The notes under the pieces: model-generated
Told to the model about the DNA's origin: nothing
What the model saw: the letters and a program-made list of their open reading frames with translations, nothing else
The model's database searches: none
Shown: positions 7,627-14,360 of the stretch, in pieces
How the letters are laid out: every line of letters starts with the position of its first letter
Numbering within the stretch: the stretch's first letter is position 1
Translations under genes and position numbers: made by a program
DNA from: Pirellulales bacterium
Lineage (GTDB): Bacteria > Planctomycetota > Planctomycetia > Pirellulales > Lacipirellulaceae
Assembly: GCA_022841705.1 (NCBI GenBank)
Contig: JALHQZ010000004.1
Span: 62,001 to 126,000 of the forward strand
Reading direction: 5' to 3'
DNA length: 64,000 nt

Positions 7627-8031
7627 ATGACTTTCCTGCGCTTTGTAGTGTCAAAGAAGAACTCGGCTTCGGGCGTCGAGGATGGGCTATTCGGTGCAGC
7701 CCACTCGCTTTGTCGCAGCGACGACACGGCGCCGGAGGACCGCGAAGCGCTTCGTGCACTCTTGACTTGGTTCAACACAAACCTCGCTACTCCGGACCGC
7801 TTTAACCGAACCTCGTCGAAGGGCCATTACCGTCGGGCGCCCAAGGGCATATCCTGGTTTCGAGACTCCGCGACTGAGCACATCCGCAGAATGCGTGAAC
7901 TCAAACGTATCGTTGAAGAGAACGGACACCTTGTCGCGACGATAGAAGAGGAGAAAATAGGCTATGTGGTTTACGAAGACGACGCTCAGGTAGTCGCGGA
8001 GCCTTTCGCTGACACACGGACCGGATCATGA
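7627..8031 (+). CDS. Integron gene-cassette protein, unknown function (134 aa)
   Basis: 134-residue soluble protein between the GTTAGGC junction at 7607-7613 and the attC at 8048-8135, on the attC-oriented strand. Recognisable segments are APKGISWFRDSATEHI, RRMRELKRIVEENGHLVATI and GYVVYEDDAQVVAEPF. I do not know its function. The conserved-looking arginine/acidic middle helix could be a nucleic-acid or partner-binding region, but this is speculation. ATG 7627 follows the junction by 13 nt, so the cassette leader is minimal and translation may rely on upstream transcription. By eye it is less GC-rich than neighbouring host genes, consistent with acquisition. Confidence 0.75.
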   Translation: MTFLRFVVSKKNSASGVEDGLFGAAHSLCRSDDTAPEDREALRALLTWFNTNLATPDRFNRTSSKGHYRRAPKGISWFRDSATEHIRRMRELKRIVEENGHLVATIEEEKIGYVVYEDDAQVVAEPFADTRTGS

Positions 8032-8047
8032 ACTTCACCGATTCGCG

Positions 8048-8135
8048 GCCTAACAAATCGCTGGAGCGGACGCGTGGAAGATAAAGTGCCAAGCTCGAAC
8101 GTCTGCGCGCGCGCCGCTCAGCTCAACCGTTAGGC
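8048..8135 (+). other. attC recombination site
   Basis: R'' box GCCTAAC at 8048-8054 and R' box GTTAGGC at 8129-8135 are perfect consensus boxes. The inner arms match: bases after R'' (AAATCGCTGGAGCGG) resemble the reverse complement of the bases before R' (GCCGCTCAGCTCAACC). Length is 88 bp, inside the attC range. The IntI cut would fall between G and TTAGGC at 8129/8130, making the cassette 7608-8129. Confidence 0.88.
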
Positions 8136-8140
8136 ATCAC

Positions 8141-8623
8141 ATGAAGGTTCACGTAGACGTTGGGATAGTGCTCTCGCCATCGCGAGGCGCCACCATCTCG
8201 TTTGAGCCGGGCCTTGAGGTTTCTCTTGACTGCACTACATGTGGGCGCACCCACAGAACAGTAGTTTTTGACTCATCAGAGGCAGTCGGTCGCTGCACTC
8301 CTGACGGCCATACCTTCGATGGAATGATTGGCCATAAGAAAGTCGCGGTGAGCGGCCTCTGGCGTAAGACCTACTCGTGCGTTATCCCGCTCTCCTATGA
8401 GTATCAGCCTGTTACGGACAAGAAACATCCCGCTAGGGCTTCCTCGCCCACCCCTACCTGGGCGCGGGTGCACTTCGCTGTGACCTGCCCTAGCTGCGGA
8501 CACTGCGGCAATCTCTCCACTCAAAACAACATCGTGCGGCCATACACTTGCAGCTGTTCGTGTGGCACGGTGCTTTACACGGAGACGGCGTCGCAACCTA
8601 CTTTCACGGTGCGCGATGCCTAA
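8141..8623 (+). CDS. Integron gene-cassette protein with zinc-ribbon-like cysteines (160 aa)
   Basis: 160 residues beginning 5 nt after the attC junction at 8129-8135. It has Cys pairs at CTTCGRTH near residue 31, CPSCGHCG near 116 and CSCSCG near 137, suggesting one or two zinc-binding knuckles around a beta-rich body (FEPGLEVSLDC, VHFAVTCPSCG). The TAA stop at 8621-8623 lies inside the R'' box of the following attC, a classic cassette arrangement. No signal peptide is visible and I recognise no named family. A protein or nucleic-acid binding role is a guess from the zinc-ribbon pattern only. Confidence 0.78.
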   Translation: MKVHVDVGIVLSPSRGATISFEPGLEVSLDCTTCGRTHRTVVFDSSEAVGRCTPDGHTFDGMIGHKKVAVSGLWRKTYSCVIPLSYEYQPVTDKKHPARASSPTPTWARVHFAVTCPSCGHCGNLSTQNNIVRPYTCSCSCGTVLYTETASQPTFTVRDA

Positions 8624-8677
8624 CAATTCATTCAAGCCGACGCCGCTTCGCGGCGCGGATTAATTCAGGCGTTATCT
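8618..8677 (+). other. attC recombination site, 60 bp
   Basis: GCCTAAC at 8618-8624 starts a compact 60-bp element with arms AATTCATTCAAGCCG and CGGATTAATTCAGGC around a CGCCGC/GCGGCG stem, closely resembling the well-known short attC sites of mobile cassettes. The right box is GTTATCT at 8671-8677: the first G and TT fit, while later bases belong to whatever follows, so this is the last cassette or the next one has decayed. Cassette limits are 8130-8671. Confidence 0.92.
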
Positions 8678-8742
8678 GCCCCAGGAGTGCGTGTCCTCAG
8701 TCGTCGATTTTTGCTAAATCCCTGCTCGCCAACGCGCCGAAA

Positions 8743-8780
8743 TTATGTTACATAAAGGACGTTATGTGGCATAAAATCCG
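8743..8780. repeat. Tandem TTATGTnnCATAA near-palindromes
   Basis: TTATGTTACATAA at 8743-8755 and TTATGTGGCATAA at 8762-8774 lie exactly 19 bp apart, each followed by a related 6-bp tail; the 19-bp units match at 14 positions. Two such sites in direct order next to a cassette array could be a tyrosine-recombinase core or sites for a dimeric regulator. The pattern is clear; the role is inference. Confidence 0.6.
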
Positions 8781-8971
8781 ACCACTCCTAGCCCTGCGGC
8801 CTCTCCAGGAGTTGTCACACCGTTCCCCAATTGTCTGCTGCTGACTGGTCACAGCATCGCAAGCCGGCACGTTTTGATTCCTCAAGCTTAAGCGACCAGC
8901 GCGCTTGTAATCTATAACCGGGCCGCTCCGCCGCCGCAATCTTTTCTGGTGACACGACAGGAGATCAGCAT

Positions 8972-9054
8972 TGTAGTAGGCACGGTCCTCGGGCCCTCTT
9001 TTGTGGCGAGTTGTTTACTTTGTGCAGACGGCACGCACGACCGTGCCGACTACA
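8972..9054. repeat. Inverted repeat (GTAGTAGGCACGGTC family)
   Basis: TGTAGTAGGCACGGTC (8972-8987) is nearly the reverse complement of GACCGTGCCGACTACA (9039-9054), with a 51-nt spacer. The same arms occur at 27461-27572. Confidence 0.75.
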
Positions 9055-9180
9055 AAAACCGACTTTGCAGTCCTCCTGGGCGAGACGACTTCCCACCTCC
9101 GTGTCAACCCGAATTTGTAGCCACCCCCACCGCTCGCGACTCCCCGCCCGACCTCAAAAAAACTTCTAACTTTCTCCAAA

Positions 9181-9215
9181 ATCGCTCTAGAATGTAGCCA
9201 CCAAATAGTGTTCAA
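9181..9215 (+). promoter_or_regulatory. Shared upstream region / promoter of structured RNA copy A
   Basis: CTAGAATGTAGCCAC (9187-9201) matches CTAGAAAGTAGCCAC upstream of RNA copy B in 14 of 15 bases, and both are preceded by AAAAAAACT and a CTTTCTC stretch. AATAGT at 9204-9209 aligns with TATAGT at 44225-44230 as a likely -10 box. Conservation upstream of otherwise diverged sequences points to a common promoter. Confidence 0.65.
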
Positions 9216-9489
9216 TTGAACACATCACCGCGTGCGCCGCTCACGAGCGGGCAGCTCGATGGTTCAGCGAATGTGGTCGCGTCCGAGACCACGAACCGTT
9301 GGCACGAGCTCGCCTTGCGTTGCAAGCGAAGCGCGTGCGCGGTCGAGAGGTGAGGAAAGTCTAGCGCAGAACCGACGGTTCGCCGCGTCCACGCGTGCGC
9401 GCAGTTAACCGCGGGGATCGCACTTGCATGGTCGCCCGCGCAGGTCCTCGCCATCAGCGGAGAGAAGGGGCGCCCCGTCTCGTTTTTTT
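9216..9489 (+). ncRNA. Structured RNA gene, copy A of an unassigned two-member family
   Basis: About 275 nt between a conserved promoter-like region and an intrinsic terminator (hairpin around GGGGCGCCCC 9467-9476, T-run 9483-9489). The 5' domain is closed by ACCGCGTGCGC (9227-9237) with GCGTGCGCGGT (9333-9343), and holds a CGCT/AGCG hairpin and a long arm: AGCTCG/CGAGCT, GGTTC/GAACC, a 7-nt bulge AGCGAAT (9266-9272), then GTGGTC/GACCAC. The 3' domain is closed by GGTGAGGA pairing with TCCTCGCC and keeps AAAG near 9356 and AACCGA at 9370-9375. Copy B at 44237 has the same plan with different helix sequences. The open frames here are shadows. I cannot name the family; exact ends are estimated. 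Confidence 0.75.
9461..9489 (+). terminator. Intrinsic terminator of RNA copy A
   Basis: The GC-rich palindrome GGGGCGCCCC flanked by AGA/TCT pairs is followed by CG and seven T residues at 9483-9489. It is the same type as the terminator at 44495-44517. Confidence 0.85.
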
Positions 9490-9616
9490 CGAGATGAGTT
9501 CGACAGCCACTACTCAAAAACAAGAGCTACCGCAACCAACCCCAGAACCCAACATGCCATCACCAACGATGCCCCCACAATCAAGGGCGCCAGCGCGGCG
9601 TTCCAGCGCAGAGGGT

Positions 9617-10849
9617 CTAAAACACCAGCCCCAACCCCTTCAGCCGCGACTCCGTCGCCGCCATCAGCGCGTCTTCTGCGGCTTCGTCGGCCGCTTCGTA
9701 CGTCACGCTGAAGCGCAGGAAGGCGCCGGCGTCGTCCCACGGCACCGTGCAGATCGATTGCTGCGTGATGAGAAATTGGCTCGCCGCTTCGGCCGTTTCA
9801 AACTTCGTGCCGTCGGCGAGCGCCTTGGGCGAAGCGGTGTAAAGAAAATACGTGCCGCCGGGCATTTCGCATTGGAAGCCGCACCGCTTCAAGGTGGCGA
9901 CGAGCTTTTCCATCCGCCGACGGTACTTGGCGCGCGTGCGCTTGGGAATCTCGGCGTCATCGAGCGCCGCGGCGGCCGCTTTTTGGATGGCGATGAACTG
10001 GCCACTGTCGCTGTTGTCTTTCACGTCCGCAAACGCGCGGACGATTCGCTCATGCCCGCAAATCCAACCCATCCGCCAGCCGATCATGTCGAAGCCTTTG
10101 GACATCGAATGAACTTCCACGCCGACATCCTTGGCGCCGGGGATGGAGAGGAAACTGTTCGGCTCGCGATCGAACGAGAGCATCGCGTGCGCCGCATCCT
10201 GCACGATCACAATTTCATGCTTCTTCGCGAATTGAATCGCCCGTTCGTAAAACTCCGGCGGCGCCGTGCGGCCCGTGGGACTGTTGGGGAAGCAGAGCAC
10301 CAGCAGCTTGGCCTTCGCGCGCACGTCGGCGGGAATGCTTTCGAGGTCCGGCAGAAAATCGTTCTCCGCCTTCAGCGGCAACTTATGCACCACGCCGCCG
10401 TAGTACGCCGTGTGCGTAGCGGCGACCGGATAACCGGGCACGGTGATGAGCGTCACATCGCCCGGGTTGATGAACACCGCCGGCAACATGGCGTACACCG
10501 GCTTCGAACCAATCGCGTGGTTCACTTCCGTCACGGGGTCGAGCGTCACGCCGAACTCACGCTGCATGAACCGCGCCGCCGCCTCCTTGAACGCCGCCAC
10601 GCCGTTGTCCGCATACCCGCGGTTCTCCGGCTTGTGGATTTCCTCCGCCATCACCCGCCGCACCATTTCGGGCGCCACGCCATCATTCTCGCCAATGCCA
10701 AAGTCCAGCAGCATTCGCTCCGGATGCTCGCTGAGCGCCTGCCGCTTGGCCCGCTTGATCTTCTCGAACTTGTAAATCGCCGTCCCCTTGCCGTACTGAG
10801 CCCCGCCAATGCGGTCGGCGAACATTGATTGAAAATAGGGATCGGACAT
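9617..10849 (-). CDS. dapL: LL-diaminopimelate aminotransferase
   Basis: 410 residues, the usual length of the enzyme that converts tetrahydrodipicolinate directly to LL-diaminopimelate using glutamate (lysine and peptidoglycan precursor). Seen: GIGENDGVAPEMVRRV, ENRGYADNGVAAFKEAAARF, LPGDV-like INPGDVTLITVPGYPV, CFPNSPTGRTAP, and the PLP-lysine motif SMSKGFDMIGWRMGW. This fold-type I aminotransferase route is typical of planctomycetes and chlamydiae. ATG 10849 gives the family-like start MSDPYFQSMFADRIGG. It stands alone on the minus strand; its 3' end faces RNA copy A. Confidence 0.93.
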   Translation of the reverse strand: MSDPYFQSMFADRIGGAQYGKGTAIYKFEKIKRAKRQALSEHPERMLLDFGIGENDGVAPEMVRRVMAEEIHKPENRGYADNGVAAFKEAAARFMQREFGVTLDPVTEVNHAIGSKPVYAMLPAVFINPGDVTLITVPGYPVAATHTAYYGGVVHKLPLKAENDFLPDLESIPADVRAKAKLLVLCFPNSPTGRTAPPEFYERAIQFAKKHEIVIVQDAAHAMLSFDREPNSFLSIPGAKDVGVEVHSMSKGFDMIGWRMGWICGHERIVRAFADVKDNSDSGQFIAIQKAAAAALDDAEIPKRTRAKYRRRMEKLVATLKRCGFQCEMPGGTYFLYTASPKALADGTKFETAEAASQFLITQQSICTVPWDDAGAFLRFSVTYEAADEAAEDALMAATESRLKGLGLVF

Positions 10850-11047
10850 GAGTCAGGGGTCAGAGGATAGGGGCGAGAGGTGAGGGAACGGCATGAGCCT
10901 CCGACGCCTCTGCAAAGAGATCGGCGGGGGAGGAAATCAAGCACAGAACCGCTACCCTATCGCACCGCGCCCCGCCCAACAAGACGGGCAAGATGGGGGC
11001 CGCGGATGGGCACGGATTTAGGTGAATGTTCTCTGCTTTGCGGGTGA

Positions 11048-11053
11048 TATAAT
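11048..11053 (+). promoter_or_regulatory. Candidate -10 box (TATAAT) close to a start codon
   Basis: A perfect TATAAT lies 10 nt before ATG 11064. If used, the transcript would begin about 3-5 nt before the ATG, a near-leaderless mRNA. No clear -35 is visible. Confidence 0.4.
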
Positions 11054-11063
11054 CAGTTTCACC

Positions 11064-11477
11064 ATGCCTCGCCTTCGCAGAATCTTCTGGGTCACCGTGT
11101 TCGCTATCATCCTCGGCGCCGGTTGGCTCGTTTACAACGCGGTCTCTGTATCTCTAAAGGCGGAACACGCTCACCACGCGGGACGACTTACGCTCACGCT
11201 GCTCGCGGAGTACGTCGAGAGTCGCCAAGGCCAGTGGCCGAGTGGTTGGTCCGATCTCGAACAGCTTCCACCACGAGAGCACGCTGGGTTCCATTGGCCC
11301 GCAGATTCTGCCGAAGTTCAAAGTTATGTCTCAGTCGATTTCAAGGCCGACCCGCGCGAGCTCGCAAAAATCCCCGAGAAACTTTTTGAGATCGCGTTAC
11401 CGATTGGGCCGTACTTCGAGTATCGCGATGTTGGAGGAAAGCAATTGCAAAAGAGCTTGCAGAAGTATTGGCGATGA
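11064..11477 (+). CDS. Single-pass membrane hypothetical protein (137 aa)
   Basis: From ATG 11064: MPRLRRIFWVTVFAIILGAGWLVYNAV gives a basic start and one membrane helix (residues 8-27); the rest is soluble, with LLAEYVESRQGQWPSGWSDLEQL and a terminal IGPYFEYRDVGGKQL. The pattern of a helix followed by a residue-counting, small-protein-like domain recalls pseudopilin-like proteins of planctomycetes, but the FxxxE prepilin site is missing. The longer frame to 11022 would put 14 extra residues before the basic start and is less likely. Function unknown. Confidence 0.65.
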   Translation: MPRLRRIFWVTVFAIILGAGWLVYNAVSVSLKAEHAHHAGRLTLTLLAEYVESRQGQWPSGWSDLEQLPPREHAGFHWPADSAEVQSYVSVDFKADPRELAKIPEKLFEIALPIGPYFEYRDVGGKQLQKSLQKYWR

Positions 11478-11637
11478 GCCATTCGACGCGAGTCAACCGG
11501 CGCCAGCACCGGCGCTTCGCCGCAATTTGCGAGCTAACGTGTTGACACACCGCTGCCAGCGATTACAACTGGGAATCGTCAGGCGGACGCAAACCCTCCC
11601 CTGCCCAACGCGGTTCCCCACCGCAATTGAGGTTACC

Positions 11638-12021
11638 ATGCGTCCAAAGTTGTGTATTGTTGCGCTCGTTGTTTGTTCCCCGTTTGCCGCTGCGCAGATG
11701 CCTCTGCTCATGGGGAGTGAGTTAAGACTCGACCTCTCGCCGCGATCGTTGCGGGCGCCCCTTTCGCGGGGGGCGATTGCCGAACTGCTGGCCCGTGACG
11801 CGGGCTTCTGCGAATACAGCGCTGAGCCCCTGGTATTGGAGTCGCTGGATCTCGCTCCGACCCTGACTCCCGAATCGAAGGCCTCCAGTTTGCCGCTGAG
11901 CGCGCCCGGAATCGTCCTGTCGGTGGTAAGCGAATCGGCCGCCGACGCGGAAATCCCGAGTGAAGTTTCGCTCGAATCGTCGCCACTGACGCAGCAGTTT
12001 TTGCAAATAATGGGGCGGTAG
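11638..12021 (+). CDS. Secreted hypothetical protein (127 aa)
   Basis: ATG 11638 starts a clear signal peptide MRPKLCIVALVVCSPFAAAQ with an AxA cleavage site, so the product should be exported. The mature part (RLDLSPRSLRAPLSRGAIAELLARDAG, then Pro/Ser/Leu-rich LPLSAPGIVLSVVSESAADAE) shows no domain I know. An AGG is present about 6 nt before the ATG. The same frame is open upstream to 11242, but that part lacks signal-peptide logic and overlaps another gene. Function unknown. Confidence 0.6.
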   Translation: MRPKLCIVALVVCSPFAAAQMPLLMGSELRLDLSPRSLRAPLSRGAIAELLARDAGFCEYSAEPLVLESLDLAPTLTPESKASSLPLSAPGIVLSVVSESAADAEIPSEVSLESSPLTQQFLQIMGR

Positions 12022-12075
12022 CCGATTGCACGATGGGCTTTCAGCCTGTTGCATCCAGTGATTTTTCAGATTTCT

Positions 12076-12111
12076 GTAGACAATCCGCCCGCCGGCGGGC
12101 ATCCTACAGGC
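12076..12111. repeat. Short palindrome before ECF sigma gene
   Basis: The sequence CTGTAG...GCCCGCCGGCGGGC...CTACAG is a palindromic REP-like unit. An open frame runs through it, which makes the upstream TTG (12049) a poor start for the sigma factor. Confidence 0.55.
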
Positions 12112-12705
12112 GTGGAGAACTCTGCGGATTTTCGCTGCCAGGTTGCGGAAGTGGCCCACCGGCTTACGGCGGACGGGGTCTGCGTGCTCGGTGCGCTCTT
12201 CGATCTCACGGCCCAACGGCTGGTCCGGTTGGCGGTCGCCATCACGCGGCACCAGCCCGATGCAGAGGATGCCGTGCAGACCGCGCTGGTGAAAGTCGCC
12301 CGGGCGCCGCAGCGTTTGGCCGGCGCCGATTGCCCATGGGCCTACCTGCTGCGAATGGTGCGGAACGAAGCGCTGATGATCGCCCGCCGCAAGCAGCGGT
12401 GGTTCAGCGCGCCGACCGGCACGGTTGATTTGTCCGACCTTACGACGTACTGCAAGGTCGATCGCCTCGAACAAGAAGAATCCTTCCGCGCGGCGCTCGC
12501 GGCGCTGCGCACCCTGCCGGCCGAGCAGGCGGAAGTGGTGGTGCTGAAGATTTGGGAAGGGCTCACCTTCGCCCAGATCGGCGAGCTTTTAGACATTTCA
12601 CTCCACACTGCGGCGAGTCGTTACCAGTACGCGCTTGCGAAACTCGCGCGGCGGCTAGCGCCGCATCAGCCCGGCGAACGCATGACAGAGGTCCGGCATG
12701 GCTGA
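12112..12705 (+). CDS. ECF-type RNA polymerase sigma factor
   Basis: 197 residues from GTG 12112 (an alternative TTG at 12049 would translate a palindromic repeat). Region 2: GALFDLTAQRLVRLAVAITR then HQPDAEDAVQTALVKVAR with the DAEDAVQ core of region 2.2 and WAYLLRMVRNEALMIARR of 2.3-2.4. Region 4: LRTLPAEQAEVVVLKIWEGLTFAQIGELLDISLHTAASRYQYALAKL, a normal helix-turn-helix. It should direct core polymerase to a small regulon, perhaps including the secretion-like operon downstream. The 3' end overlaps the next gene by 8 nt, whose membrane product may be its anti-sigma factor. Confidence 0.88.
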   Translation: MENSADFRCQVAEVAHRLTADGVCVLGALFDLTAQRLVRLAVAITRHQPDAEDAVQTALVKVARAPQRLAGADCPWAYLLRMVRNEALMIARRKQRWFSAPTGTVDLSDLTTYCKVDRLEQEESFRAALAALRTLPAEQAEVVVLKIWEGLTFAQIGELLDISLHTAASRYQYALAKLARRLAPHQPGERMTEVRHG

Positions 12706-13090
12706 GCATGAAGACCTCTCCGCCGACAAGCTCGAAGCGCTGTTGCGTTTGACGGCCGACTACGTGCAACCTTCGCGCGATCTGCGGCCGCAGGTGCTTG
12801 AAGCGGCGCGCGAGCGGCAGACGGAACGCAAACTCCGCAGCCAACTGCTCTTGGTTTCCGCCGCGACGTTTTTAGTGGCGATCAGCGTGCAGTTTCTCGC
12901 GACCGAACCGCCGCGTCCGGCGCCCACACGCGACGCGCTGCTCGGCGCCACCTCTGGCGAGATGCTGGCGCTGGCTGAATCGCGCGTGGTGCAGCGCAGC
13001 GCCGGCTGGAACTGGGGGCTGGTGGATCTCTTCTTCCGCCTCCGCGCGCAGCAGGCGGATTCACTGCGGGCGAGTGAGCAAACGCCGTAG
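12698..13090 (+). CDS. Single-pass membrane protein, probable sigma-factor partner
   Basis: 130 residues, overlapping the sigma factor gene by 8 nt. An N-terminal acidic/helical domain of about 45 residues (LSADKLEALLRLTADYVQPSRDLRPQVLEAARE) precedes one membrane helix (SQLLLVSAATFLVAISVQFLA, about residues 47-67) and an external tail. This topology and the gene order match anti-sigma factors that hold ECF factors at the membrane, but no zinc-binding H-x3-C-x2-C motif is present, so it is not a ZAS-type anti-sigma. The role is inferred from position. Confidence 0.65.
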   Translation: MAEHEDLSADKLEALLRLTADYVQPSRDLRPQVLEAARERQTERKLRSQLLLVSAATFLVAISVQFLATEPPRPAPTRDALLGATSGEMLALAESRVVQRSAGWNWGLVDLFFRLRAQQADSLRASEQTP

Positions 13091-13123
13091 GTTAGACTTT
13101 CTTTGTAGCAGGCGCGATCGTAG

Positions 13124-13209
13124 CCCTCTCCCTCCGGGAGAGGGTTGGGTGAGGGTCATCCTGGTACCAACTACTCCCTCACCCCGGCCCTCTCCCGGAG
13201 GGAGAGGGA
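13124..13209. repeat. Inverted repeat (CCCTCTCCC family)
   Basis: CCCTCTCCCTCCGGGAGAGG at 13124 onward and its near reverse complement ending 13209 frame a 19-nt centre. Each arm is also self-complementary around CTCCGGGAG. It separates the sigma/partner pair from the secretion-like operon and may be a REP element. Confidence 0.8.
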
Positions 13210-13342
13210 GGAACGGGTTAAACAAAACTCTCGGGTGGCGGCATCTCTCTTTCAGCAGCACAACTCCCCCGCCGTGTTTCCTTAAATGGGCGTCGGGGGC
13301 TCATGCACCAAATCCCAAATCCTACATCCCATTTCCCCCTCC

Positions 13343-14257
13343 ATGCTCGACCTGTGGCTCGCTTGGCATCGGCAGCTCATCGCGCTCGCGGCGGCGGGGG
13401 CGCCGATTGACTTGGGTTCGAGCGAACCGATTGAAGCGACGTTGCAGCGGGCGGTGGCGATTGTTTCACCGCGCCTGCATTCAGGGGAACATGATCGGGG
13501 CGAATCACTTTCCGACGCGATTGCGGCCGAGCGAGCCAACCTGCCGAGCGCCTATGCGGCCGCGGCGGCGCTCGGCGTGGCGACCGGTGATTTCTCCCAC
13601 GCGACCGATGAGTACCTGCTCCCGACTCCCGCCGCGGCTCCCCTTGAGCAACTGGGGCGCCGCGCGCTGGGGTATCCGCTGGTGGTGACGTCGTTTGCCT
13701 ACCTGGGATTTTGTTTCTGGCTGTGGAAACTGGCGCCCGAACTCAGCGCGCAGTACGCCGATCTGCGGATCGCGCCGCAAGGTTGGTTAGCGTGGTTGAT
13801 GAAACTACGCGAATCGTGGCAAGTGTGGATCGCGATTCCGCCGGTGCTTATGCTCTTCGGTTGGCTGCTGCGAAAGCCGATCGCTAAGTTCTTCGCACAA
13901 CGGCTGCCGCTGGTGCGTTCGACGGAGCGATATGCTGACTACGCCGCGCTCGCCGATGACGCGGCCGAACGACTCGCTGCCGACAAGCCGTTGCCGACAC
14001 GCAGCACGCCGTCGCGAGCCGATCCCGCGCTGCTTGAGTGGGCAATGTCCGACGCCGTACCGCCGGCCGAACGCCCCGCCGCGCTCACGCTCGCCGCCAA
14101 CTCGTTTCGGCAAGTGGTCGAGCGCCGCGCGATTTGGCTCCGCCGCTGGACGCCGCTGGTGGCGTGCGTGGTGCTCGCCGGCGGGGCCACGCTGCTTTAC
14201 GGCTTGGCGGTGTTTGTGCCGGTAATTGATTTAATGGCGACGCTGGCGAAACCGTAA
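13343..14257 (+). CDS. GspF-like membrane protein, divergent (first of three)
   Basis: 304 residues from ATG 13343 (MLDLWLAWHRQLIALAAAG). It has one T2SF-like helical domain followed by membrane segments LGYPLVVTSFAYLGFCFWLW (about 115-135), WQVWIAIPPVLMLFGWLL (about 160-178) and a C-terminal LVACVVLAGGATLLYGLAVFVPVIDL. The cytoplasmic 4-helix segment YAAAAALGVATGDFSHAT matches the G-x-x-x-G-x-L region of GspF proteins. GspF proteins sit in the inner membrane and link the ATPase to pseudopilin assembly. It is the most diverged of three neighbours. The upstream extension to 13286 has no membrane or family signal. Confidence 0.65.
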   Translation: MLDLWLAWHRQLIALAAAGAPIDLGSSEPIEATLQRAVAIVSPRLHSGEHDRGESLSDAIAAERANLPSAYAAAAALGVATGDFSHATDEYLLPTPAAAPLEQLGRRALGYPLVVTSFAYLGFCFWLWKLAPELSAQYADLRIAPQGWLAWLMKLRESWQVWIAIPPVLMLFGWLLRKPIAKFFAQRLPLVRSTERYADYAALADDAAERLAADKPLPTRSTPSRADPALLEWAMSDAVPPAERPAALTLAANSFRQVVERRAIWLRRWTPLVACVVLAGGATLLYGLAVFVPVIDLMATLAKP

Positions 14258-14355
14258 AGGGGCTAGGGGTCAGGGGCTAGAGGCTAGGGATCTTGTATTC
14301 CGGCCTCACCCTAAATCCCTCGTCCCCAGCCTCTAGCCCCTGACCCCTAGCCCCT
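14258..14355. repeat. Inverted repeat (GGGGCTAGGGGTCAGGGG family)
   Basis: GGGGCTAGGGGTCAGGGGCT at 14259 onward pairs with the CCTCTAGCCCCTGACCCC stretch ending about 14355. It fills the gap between two GspF-like genes and stops 6 bases before the next ATG. Confidence 0.85.
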
Positions 14356-14360
14356 CCCCA

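Larger units (their letters stand above)
8678..9180. other. Non-coding stretch right of cassette array
   Basis: About 500 bases with no convincing gene. Contents seen: two related 19-bp units with near-palindromic TTATGTnnCATAA cores (8743-8780), a stretch at 8941-8968 resembling 6823-6851 (both share TTTTCTGGTGA), and a long inverted repeat (8972-9054) of a family also found at 27461-27572. The open frames crossing it have no protein-like pattern. Confidence 0.6.

Noticed and set aside
8748..8939. Minus- and plus-strand ORFs right of the cassette array
   Set aside because: No ribosome site, composition not protein-like, overlap with repeat units.
8941..8968. Similarity to 6823-6851 (TTTTCTGGTGA and GGA-TCAGC) as a target-site or duplicated flank of the array
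   Set aside because: Only about 20 scattered matches over 30 bases; too weak to call a duplication without alignment statistics.
9340..9480. GAGGAAAGTC at 9352-9361 resembles the conserved P4 strand of RNase P RNA
   Set aside because: Copy B, which has the same architecture, reads GGGGACAAAGCTC there; no second P4 strand, no A-GA-rich core and the length is too short.
9510..9619. Hydrophobic minus-strand peptide (NAALAPLIVGASLVMACWVLGLVAVAL) after dapL
   Set aside because: It looks like a membrane helix, but there is no ATG/GTG start with a ribosome site beyond the dapL end; kept as a possible small protein only.
9395..10828. 477-residue plus-strand frame antisense to dapL
   Set aside because: His/Arg-rich composition typical of an antisense shadow in GC-rich DNA; dapL is clear on the other strand.
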